NCBI GenBank assembly: GCA_024640485.1
Contig: JAHEEY010000270.1
Span: forward strand, 1 to 6,604
DNA: 6,604 nucleotides
Reading direction: 5' to 3'
DNA from: Chloroflexota bacterium
GTDB lineage: Bacteria; Chloroflexota; Anaerolineae; Promineifilales; Promineifilaceae
Part shown: one piece after another, positions 1 through 4,651 of the stretch
How positions within the stretch are numbered: position 1 is the stretch's first letter
Layout: every line of letters starts with the position of its first letter
Notes under the pieces: generated by a model
Told to the model about the DNA's origin: nothing
What the model saw: only the letters and a program-made list of their open reading frames with translations
Database searches by the model: none
Translations under genes and position numbers: made by a program

Positions 1-1
1 C

Positions 2-106
2 GAACAATGCTTGCTGCTGCTGTGTGACGCCCTCATCTTGTCCCTGATGCCCCGGATCGGAGTTAGCCCCGCTCAGATGCTGGAACGGCACGCCAATCTG
101 GAATAG
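2..106 (+). CDS. C-terminal end of an unidentified protein (5' end outside window)
   Basis: An open frame enters from the left edge, read from base 2, and ends at TAG 104-106, giving 34 visible residues. The visible tail is Leu-rich (CLLLLCDALILSLMPR) and then polar (SPAQMLERHANLE), which looks like the last helices of a folded protein rather than random translation. It is on the same strand as the URO-D-like gene, 73 bp upstream of it, so the two could be co-transcribed. Too little is visible to name a family. It could be no gene at all, since a 34-codon opening is not long, but the composition and context favour a real C-terminus. Confidence 0.5.
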   Translation, partial: EQCLLLLCDALILSLMPRIGVSPAQMLERHANLE

Positions 107-119
107 AAAATACCCGCGC

Positions 120-143
120 CCTGCCGCTTACATCGACGGCAGG
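120..143 (+). other. small stem-loop between the partial gene and the URO-D-like gene
   Basis: CCTGCCG (120-126) pairs perfectly with CGGCAGG (137-143) around a 10-nt loop. No T-run follows, so it does not look like an intrinsic terminator. It lies 24 bp before the Shine-Dalgarno of the next gene and could be an mRNA-processing or 5'-leader structure, or chance. Confidence 0.3.
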
Positions 144-166
144 TGCGTTGCGGCGAGATTGTTTAC

Positions 167-171
167 AGGAG
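167..171 (+). promoter_or_regulatory. Shine-Dalgarno that fixes the URO-D-like gene start
   Basis: AGGAG at 167-171 sits 8 nt before ATG 180. A longer reading from TTG 159 would place this ribosome-binding sequence inside the coding region and has no comparable site of its own, so ATG 180 is preferred. ATG 189 in the same frame is a less well placed alternative. Confidence 0.75.
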
Positions 172-179
172 ATCAGTTC

Positions 180-1205
180 ATGGTTGAGATGACCTCAGAA
201 GAACGAATACGGACAGTTCTGCAGGGGCAGCAGCCCGACCGCGTGCCCCATTTCGAGTGGGTGGTGGACCGCCGGGTACGTGAACGGCTGGTGCCAGGAT
301 GCAAGAGCCACGAAGCGTTTGCCGTAGCGATGGGGCATGATGCCATCATCGTCGACCTGATTTTTGATAAGGTCCAGGTTGCCGCCGACCGCTGGCGCAG
401 CGAGTGGGGCTATATTACCCAGGACACGCCCGAAGAACACGGCATCGAAGTTGTGTCGCCCATCAAAACTCTCTCCGATCTAGAGCGGTATTCCCCGCCA
501 GACCTGCATCTGCCCAGCCGGTACGCCGCCGTAGATGAAGCTGTCAAAAATTTCAAAGGGGATAAGGCGGTAATCGTCCACCTGAATGACGTCTTCTCGC
601 TTCCCCGCTATCTTATGGGCATGCAGGATCTGCTTATGGCGATTGCCCTGGAGCCGGAGCTTGTCCAGGGATTGGTTGACTTGTCGGTCAAGGTCAATCT
701 GGAGATGGCTGAAGAAGTTGTCGCCCGCGGGGTGTCAACCGTCTACACCGGCGATGACTTTGCCTACAACCGCGGCCCGCTGATGTCCCCCAGGCATTTC
801 CGAAAGCTCTTCTATCCCGGCCTCTGCCGGGTGATCCAGGGGTTCAAGGAGCTGGGACTGCAGGTCATCAAGCACACTGACGGCAATTTATGGTCGATCA
901 TCGACATGATTATCGATTCAGGCATCGACTGCCTGGATCCCATCGATCCGCTGGCCGGTATGGACCTGGGGGAGGTCAAGGCCAAATACGGCGACCGTGT
1001 GGCGCTGAAGGGAAATGTGGACTGCGCCGATCTGATGACCTTCGGCACCCCTGAGGAAGTCGTTGAGGCTACCAAAGTCGCCCTGAGCCAGGGGATGCCC
1101 GGCGGTGGGTTCATCCTCTCGTCCAGCAATTCCATTCATTCGGCCGTAAAGCCGGAGAACTACGCCGCCATGCTGGGGGCCCTAAAGGAATTCGGCCGGT
1201 ATTAG
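180..1205 (+). CDS. uroporphyrinogen decarboxylase (URO-D) superfamily protein, methyltransferase-like, not HemE
   Basis: This is a 341-aa TIM-barrel protein of the URO-D/MtaA/CmuA superfamily. Family features visible are the N-terminal RVPHFEW segment (about 21-27), the TGDDFAYNRGPLMSP block in the middle, KHTDGN at 231-236, the GNVDC turn at 278-282, and a C-terminal SSSNSIHS segment (314-321) followed by KPEN. True HemE has an Arg-rich substrate motif (RQAGR) near the N-terminus, and that is absent here, so heme synthesis is unlikely. Corrinoid methyltransferases of the MtaA/MtbA type usually bind zinc through H-x-C plus a distal Cys. Here the corresponding stretch is H232-T-D and the distal site reads S/N, so that site is not conserved either. 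Members of this kind often act with corrinoid proteins in O- or N-demethylation, but no corrinoid protein is visible in this window. The cytosolic substrate is unknown. The length is normal for the family (about 330-360 aa). Confidence 0.88.
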   Translation: MVEMTSEERIRTVLQGQQPDRVPHFEWVVDRRVRERLVPGCKSHEAFAVAMGHDAIIVDLIFDKVQVAADRWRSEWGYITQDTPEEHGIEVVSPIKTLSDLERYSPPDLHLPSRYAAVDEAVKNFKGDKAVIVHLNDVFSLPRYLMGMQDLLMAIALEPELVQGLVDLSVKVNLEMAEEVVARGVSTVYTGDDFAYNRGPLMSPRHFRKLFYPGLCRVIQGFKELGLQVIKHTDGNLWSIIDMIIDSGIDCLDPIDPLAGMDLGEVKAKYGDRVALKGNVDCADLMTFGTPEEVVEATKVALSQGMPGGGFILSSSNSIHSAVKPENYAAMLGALKEFGRY

Positions 1206-1356
1206 CTCCCCATCGACAGCGGCTGCAGGCGCTGATCCAGCAGGCAGCCGGGAGAATCACGGCCCCAACCCGGGCGAGGCTGACGTCCTGCCACTGGACC
1301 AATAGGCTTAATGAGAGCGCCTCTTCAGAAAAATCGTCGATTCGCGGCGCTGCTGG
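1206..1356. other. convergent intergenic gap with weak stem-loops
   Basis: This 151-bp gap lies between the ends of two converging genes. It contains a composite hairpin 15 nt after the URO-D-like stop: CGGCTGC (1220-1226) pairs with GCAGCCG (1244-1250), enclosing GCTG (1231-1234)/CAGC (1238-1241). A looser inverted repeat is AGCGCC (1316-1321)/GGCGCT (1346-1351), with an AATC/GATT core at 1332-1342. On the minus strand that core is followed by a short T-run. Either could stop transcription from its side, but neither has the strong stem plus long T-run of a textbook terminator. I see no gene here. Confidence 0.35.
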
Positions 1357-2226
1357 CTAGCTTGCCAACCTCACCAGCAGCGGCCTCAGATGAACGGCCG
1401 GGTCACTGAGCAGGGCGGCTGATTGCAGATCCATTTGCTCCTGCAGTAAATTGATTATCGCCTGCCCCAGGAAGTAGCCAGTCTGTTTCTTCCCCCGCAG
1501 ATCAAACCATGATCCAAAGAAAGGGCGAATATCCTCGCCGCGATCAACCCGGCCCAAGAATTCGGCTGCCAACCAGCCCAAATTGGCCTGGCACCATCGT
1601 ATCCACTCGTCTTCAGGAGCCGACTGCATGTGCCAGGAAGCCCTTCCCAGTAACAGGCTTTCACATTGCTGGGCAAAGCCCTCCGTGTACAGCTGCCACC
1701 AGGGACCCACTTCCCGGGCCAGATTGGCTCTCCTGCGCCACTCAAAATGAATCAGATGCCCCAGCTCATGGGCCATCAACCCTTCCAGCGTGGTTCGCTC
1801 CTGCCAACCTTCTTCGGCGATGTTTTCCAGGCCAAACAGGATGGCGGGCTTGTCATCGTAGGTGGAGGCCCAGCCAGCGCCGCAGCCGATACCCACGTAG
1901 AGGACGCAGACTAGATCGCCGTCGAACTGGACGAGCTGCTGGCTGCGGCTGAAGATATCCGCGCAAATATCCAGCAGATGGCGGTGAGCGGTTTGCATCA
2001 GGGGCAATCGTTCCGGGAGGAAAGGGAATACATGCTCAGACGCGACCGCTCGCCAATCCAGCTCCTCGCTGGCATAGTTATCTATCTGTTTTTGAAGCAG
2101 CTCTGGCCATCCCGCCATGTATTGCCCCAACCAACCGTCGAGCTGAGCGTCCAGGGACAGCTGCCCGATCTCATCCCAAACCGACAGGAACGTTGGGAAG
2201 GCGTCCACAACTGCGCAAGCTGACAT
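1357..2226 (-). CDS. putative gluzincin-type zinc metallopeptidase (HEXXH, DUF2268-like)
   Basis: The protein is 289 aa, starting at ATG 2226. It carries HELGH at 153-157 (H153, H157 as zinc ligands, E154 as the catalytic base) and a downstream Glu in LYTEGFA (E182), 25 residues after the second His, which is the gluzincin arrangement. Before the motif is a CGAGWASTYDDKPAILFGLE block (115-134) like those I recall in predicted Zn-dependent proteases of bacteria. After it, a TGYFLGQAI stretch (249-257) resembles the GYxxG segment of DUF2268-type proteins. There is no signal peptide or membrane segment, so it is probably cytosolic. It lies 79 bp after the ABC permease on the same strand, beyond a GC hairpin, with its own strong ribosome-binding site, so it may be a lower-expressed last gene of the exporter operon. 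The substrate is unknown; export-linked peptide processing is only a possibility. Confidence 0.8.
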   Translation of the reverse strand: MSACAVVDAFPTFLSVWDEIGQLSLDAQLDGWLGQYMAGWPELLQKQIDNYASEELDWRAVASEHVFPFLPERLPLMQTAHRHLLDICADIFSRSQQLVQFDGDLVCVLYVGIGCGAGWASTYDDKPAILFGLENIAEEGWQERTTLEGLMAHELGHLIHFEWRRRANLAREVGPWWQLYTEGFAQQCESLLLGRASWHMQSAPEDEWIRWCQANLGWLAAEFLGRVDRGEDIRPFFGSWFDLRGKKQTGYFLGQAIINLLQEQMDLQSAALLSDPAVHLRPLLVRLAS

Positions 2227-2231
2227 CACTG

Positions 2232-2238
2232 TCCTCCC
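2232..2238 (-). promoter_or_regulatory. strong Shine-Dalgarno that fixes the metallopeptidase start
   Basis: On the minus strand GGGAGGA occupies 2238-2232, with its GGAGG core 6 nt before ATG 2226. An in-frame opening extends upstream to 2328, but it would translate straight through this site and the GC hairpin, and it encodes an Arg/Cys-rich stretch unlike a protein start. ATG 2226 is therefore chosen. Confidence 0.8.
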
Positions 2239-2250
2239 AAGAAAGGGCAA

Positions 2251-2276
2251 GCCGCTGCCGCAACGGCGGCAGCGGC
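2251..2276 (-). terminator. GC-rich 11-bp hairpin, probable terminator/attenuator after the ABC permease
   Basis: Bases 2251-2261 pair perfectly with 2266-2276 around a 4-nt loop (2262-2265). The stem is nearly all G-C. In the minus-strand transcript it comes 29 nt after the permease stop and is followed by a pyrimidine-rich TTGCCCTTTCTT, a weak T-tract. It is therefore likely to give partial termination or 3'-end protection of the exporter mRNA, leaving some read-through into the metallopeptidase. On the plus strand only GTTT follows. Confidence 0.55.
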
Positions 2277-2305
2277 GTTTCAAATGTTGGGAATACCTCT
2301 CCAGG

Positions 2306-3115
2306 CTATCCCAGCAGTATCCCGACAACGAAGGGCAGCAGGAACAGCAGAGCCATTAGCGGGTGGCCGCGTCGTTCCGTGTTGCGGCTGTCCCAGCTGA
2401 AGAGATAGACAGCCAGGGCAAAAGCCAGCACGCCGCTGGCAAACAGCGCCGCAACAGAGCCCCACGGATTGAAATCAGCGGTTCCGCCCATGGCCAACCC
2501 ATTGAATGCGTTCATGGCCTGGGTGGCGGGCAGAAGCTGGGCCACTTTTCCCACGCCGTCAGGCAGTAGATTGTAGGGAAACATCATCCCGCCCAGCAAT
2601 ATCGAGGGGATGAAGAACAGCTGCGAGTAGAGCACCGTCACCCGTGAATTCGGCGCGATAACCCCGATCAGGACGCTTATGCCAGCCATGACAAAGGCCA
2701 GGGCCAAGAAGATCAGTACATAGCTGAACCAGTTGGTGGGTGCAGGGGCGTCAAAGATCAGCGGCGATAAGATGCTGATGATCGCGGTCACGATTGTCAG
2801 GTGGAGGATGGTGGTCAGCACCGGCATGATCAGGATTGATATCGAAGAGATACCGTTGATCTTGTAGCTGCGAAAGATGCCATTTTCACGGCCGTTGACC
2901 AGCGGATCCGGTATGCCCAGCAGCGTAGCCGCCAGGACCGCAAAAACAGCCATCCCAGGGGTCATGGTCTCAAGAAATGCAGGGTTGATCCCGGCCATCA
3001 CAAACCCCATCATCAAAAAGAAACCGATAGGGAAGAGATAGTTCATCATCAGCAGGGTCTTGTTGCGGATGCCGGTACGGAACTCGAACGAGAAATGATA
3101 GATAAACGCACTCAT
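2306..3115 (-). CDS. ABC-2 type exporter permease (DrrB-like)
   Basis: This 269-aa integral membrane protein is the channel half of the exporter whose ATPase lies just upstream. Hydrophobic helices can be placed at about 21-42, 53-70, 92-121, 130-154, 159-180, 217-240 and 251-268. The usual ABC-2 permease has six, and the extra C-terminal helix after the basic SRNTERRGH loop (243-251) makes seven. The RENGIFRSYKING stretch (76-88) between helices 2 and 3 is the expected cytoplasmic coupling region facing the ATPase, and GGMMFP (175-180) with LLPATQAMN (194-202) is typical of ABC2_membrane proteins. Its ATG 3115 overlaps the ATPase stop by 4 bp (ATGA), with GGAGG 6 nt upstream, so the two subunits are translationally coupled. 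The substrate cannot be told from sequence: drug, lipid or peptide export are all possible. Confidence 0.9.
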   Translation of the reverse strand: MSAFIYHFSFEFRTGIRNKTLLMMNYLFPIGFFLMMGFVMAGINPAFLETMTPGMAVFAVLAATLLGIPDPLVNGRENGIFRSYKINGISSISILIMPVLTTILHLTIVTAIISILSPLIFDAPAPTNWFSYVLIFLALAFVMAGISVLIGVIAPNSRVTVLYSQLFFIPSILLGGMMFPYNLLPDGVGKVAQLLPATQAMNAFNGLAMGGTADFNPWGSVAALFASGVLAFALAVYLFSWDSRNTERRGHPLMALLFLLPFVVGILLG

Positions 3116-4044
3116 TGGGGACCTCCATTGGACGCTTTTTTGGTGCCGGTAATTTCCAGGAAACGATCTTCAAGCGAGGGACGTTCCACTCGCAGATCAA
3201 TCAGGGTATCCCCTGCGGATTCAATCTGGGCGATAACGGCTGAAACTGTAGGGCCGATATCGGTGCTAAAGAAGATGTCGTAGGCTTCTTTGCTTGACCG
3301 CTGTCTAACGGCTGGGAGAGCGATCTCTGGGTTGGACACGCTGCCGTTCTGGGTGCGCACCGAGACTTTGGTCAACCCGGCGCCGGTAGCGGTGATCTCC
3401 ATCGGCGTGCCAATGCTGACCAACTTCTGATTGAGCAAAATAGCAACCCGATCCGACATCTCTTCCGCTTCGGCCATATCGTGGGTGGCCAGGATAATGG
3501 TCGTTCCTTTGGCCTGCAGCTCCCGCATCAGGTCGTGCAGTTCAACCCGGGTGGCCACATCCAACCCGGCGGTCGGTTCGTCCAGGAAGAGCACCTGCGG
3601 CTCATGGGCCACCGCCAGCGCCAGCGACAGGCGGCGCTGCTGCCCGGTGGATAGTTCGAAAAACTGCGCCTTCCTCTTTTCATTCAGCCCCAGCCGGTCC
3701 AGCAGATCATATCGGGGGGCAACCCCGTGATAGGCGCTGAAGAAAGCCATCGCTTCATTGGGGGTGATGCTTTCCGGCAAGCCGGCTGACTGCAGCTGCA
3801 CGCCGATCACGTTGCGCAGTTTGCGGGGCTCCTTGGTGGGGTCAATGCCCGCCACCCGAACCGAACCACCACTGGGCGCCCGCAGCCCTTCCAGGCTTTC
3901 CAGGGTGCTGGTCTTGCCGGCGCCGTTGGGGCCCAGCAGGCCAAATATCTCGCCCTGCCTAACTTCAAAGCTGATGCCGTCTACGGCGACGAAATCGCCG
4001 TAGACTTTTCGAAAATCACTGACTTCGATCATCGGTTGACTCAT
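3112..4044 (-). CDS. ABC exporter ATP-binding subunit (DrrA/CcmA-like)
   Basis: This 310-aa cytoplasmic ATPase energises the permease encoded next to it. It has Walker A GPNGAGKT (38-45), a Q-loop around Q83-Q85, the signature LSTGQ (131-135; the usual LSGGQ with T for the first G), Walker B VLFLDEPT (151-158, catalytic E156), a D-loop GLD (160-162) and the switch His H188 in ATHDM. All residues needed for ATP hydrolysis are present. After about residue 215 comes a C-terminal extension of roughly 95 residues with the VERPSLEDRFLEITG segment (287-301) that is common in DrrA-type subunits. ATG 4044 has AAGGAG 9 nt upstream. It lies 51 bp after the small membrane-protein gene and overlaps the permease by 4 bp, so it sits within the same transcription unit. 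Confidence 0.95.
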   Translation of the reverse strand: MSQPMIEVSDFRKVYGDFVAVDGISFEVRQGEIFGLLGPNGAGKTSTLESLEGLRAPSGGSVRVAGIDPTKEPRKLRNVIGVQLQSAGLPESITPNEAMAFFSAYHGVAPRYDLLDRLGLNEKRKAQFFELSTGQQRRLSLALAVAHEPQVLFLDEPTAGLDVATRVELHDLMRELQAKGTTIILATHDMAEAEEMSDRVAILLNQKLVSIGTPMEITATGAGLTKVSVRTQNGSVSNPEIALPAVRQRSSKEAYDIFFSTDIGPTVSAVIAQIESAGDTLIDLRVERPSLEDRFLEITGTKKASNGGPQ

Positions 4045-4095
4045 GGGAACGTTCTCCTTCTAGCAGGATGGCGCTGTGCCGCGCTGCCCTGGTCC

Positions 4096-4284
4096 CTATC
4101 TTTTTTCCGCTGCGATTTCCTCTTGACGCATGGCAGCAACTGCCAGGGCAAAAAGCCCAATGGCCAGCAAGCTCACCTGGGTTTCGACATCTGCGCCCAA
4201 AAACCCCAGGGTTATGGCGGCCGCGGCCATACCCACGGCGACTGCTCTCAAAATCAAATTGAGGGTCGATTGCGAATTCTTCAT
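4096..4284 (-). CDS. small two-helix membrane protein of the exporter operon
   Basis: The protein is 62 aa. After a short polar start come two hydrophobic segments, about 9-30 (LNLILRAVAVGMAAAAITLG) and 36-52 (QVSLLAIGLFALAVAAM), joined by a short acidic GADVET turn, and then a charged tail (RQEEIAAEKR). This is a hairpin membrane topology, probably with both ends in the cytoplasm. ATG 4284 is preceded by AGGAAGG 8 nt upstream, and the gene begins 4 bp after the stop of the 90-aa gene, which argues strongly that it is real and co-transcribed. I recognise no family. It has no double-glycine leader, so a bacteriocin precursor is not supported. It may be an accessory subunit of the adjoining ABC exporter. 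Confidence 0.78.
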   Translation of the reverse strand: MKNSQSTLNLILRAVAVGMAAAAITLGFLGADVETQVSLLAIGLFALAVAAMRQEEIAAEKR

Positions 4285-4288
4285 TTCT

Positions 4289-4561
4289 TTAACCTTCCTG
4301 ATCAGTTGGGCTCACCAGTTCCACCAGCACCAGCGGCAGGCCCAAATTTCTAATACGGGCAATGAAGCCATGCAGTGCCGATTGATCGGCGACCTCACCG
4401 GTGAACGTGGTGAAGGGGATGTCGGCCTGGCTGGTCTCGACAATGATGGTCATCTCGTCAAACTGGTCTATAAGCCTCTGGCTTAACCGCCCCTGTACTT
4501 TGATGCGGTAGATGCCTGGTTGGTCGACACTAATGGATTGGTCTTGGGCCATCTCGTTCAT
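4289..4561 (-). CDS. conserved 90-aa protein of unknown function, adjacent to LAL regulator
   Basis: The protein is 90 aa and soluble, with the pattern GIYRIKVQGRL (16-26), an FDEMTI strand (34-39), FTGEVADQSALHGFIARIR (52-70) and NLGLPLVLVELV (71-82). I recall this as a widespread small-protein pattern (IYRIxVQG ... TG.V.DQ.ALHG ... LGLPL) in Chloroflexota and related environmental bacteria. It is usually annotated hypothetical, and I know of no demonstrated function. The alternating strands and helices suggest one compact alpha/beta domain. ATG 4561 is chosen because a TATTAT -10-like element ends 6 nt before it and there is no Shine-Dalgarno, implying a leaderless message. An in-frame ATG at 4597 would add 12 residues encoded by the promoter-like region, and ATG 4552 is a possible internal start. 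It is the first gene of the exporter unit, 4 bp ahead of the 62-aa gene. Confidence 0.8.
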   Translation of the reverse strand: MNEMAQDQSISVDQPGIYRIKVQGRLSQRLIDQFDEMTIIVETSQADIPFTTFTGEVADQSALHGFIARIRNLGLPLVLVELVSPTDQEG

Positions 4562-4567
4562 AGTTAA

Positions 4568-4573
4568 ATAATA
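4568..4573 (-). promoter_or_regulatory. candidate -10 element giving a leaderless transcript
   Basis: The minus strand reads TATTAT from 4573 to 4568, then six bases, then the A of ATG 4561. That spacing puts the expected transcription start on the start codon itself. The hexamer differs from TATAAT at one position. The -35 position for a 17-bp spacer (4596-4591) reads TGCGGT, which is poor, so help from an activator would be expected. A TTGACA at 4604-4599 exists, but its spacer to this hexamer is 25 nt, too long for ordinary use. Confidence 0.5.
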
Positions 4574-4580
4574 GCAGGCA

Positions 4581-4625
4581 AAAGGATATAACCGCATCTG
4601 TCAAAGGATATAGCCGCGATATAGC
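4581..4625 (-). repeat. helically phased GATATA direct repeats, candidate activator operator
   Basis: In plus-strand letters AAAGGATATA occurs at 4581-4590 and again at 4603-4612, exactly 22 bp apart. A third copy of the core, GATATAGC, lies at 4618-4625, 11 bp after its match at 4607-4614. All three cores therefore face the same side of the helix. Relative to the proposed start at 4561 they centre near -26, -48 and -60, and the middle one is a typical place for an activator touching RNA polymerase. The LAL regulator encoded next door is the natural candidate binder, by inference only. Confidence 0.5.
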
Positions 4626-4632
4626 TGTACAG
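4625..4632. repeat. 8-bp perfect palindrome in the promoter gap
   Basis: CTGTACAG is self-complementary, and it adjoins the phased GATATA cluster. It lies about 64-71 bp upstream of the proposed transcription start, a suitable place for a dimeric regulator half-site. An 8-bp palindrome can arise by chance, so it is noted mainly for its position. Confidence 0.3.
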
Positions 4633-4651
4633 GTTAAGTTGGGAATTGAGA

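Noticed and set aside
159..179. Upstream TTG start extending the URO-D-like protein by 7 residues
   Set aside because: The extension spans the AGGAG that serves ATG 180 and has no ribosome-binding site of its own.
1509..1952. 147-codon open frame on the plus strand opposite the metallopeptidase
   Set aside because: It is Arg/Pro-rich with no domain, lies antisense inside a gene with a clear zinc motif, and has no convincing start signal.
2227..2328. 34-residue N-terminal extension of the metallopeptidase
   Set aside because: It would run through a GC hairpin and a strong Shine-Dalgarno, overlaps the end of the permease gene, and encodes an Arg/Cys-rich stretch with no family character.
2306..3115. 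Permease as half of a bacteriocin exporter with the 62-aa product as the peptide
   Set aside because: The 62-aa protein has two membrane helices and no double-glycine leader, and the ATPase lacks a peptidase C39 domain.
4562..4597. 12-residue extension of the 90-aa protein from ATG 4597
   Set aside because: No ribosome-binding site, and the stretch coincides with the -10-like hexamer and one of the repeat copies. It is not excluded without transcript data.
4599..4604. TTGACA as the -35 of the exporter promoter
   Set aside because: It matches consensus, but its spacer to TATTAT is 25 nt, and no -10-like hexamer lies 16-18 nt downstream of it.
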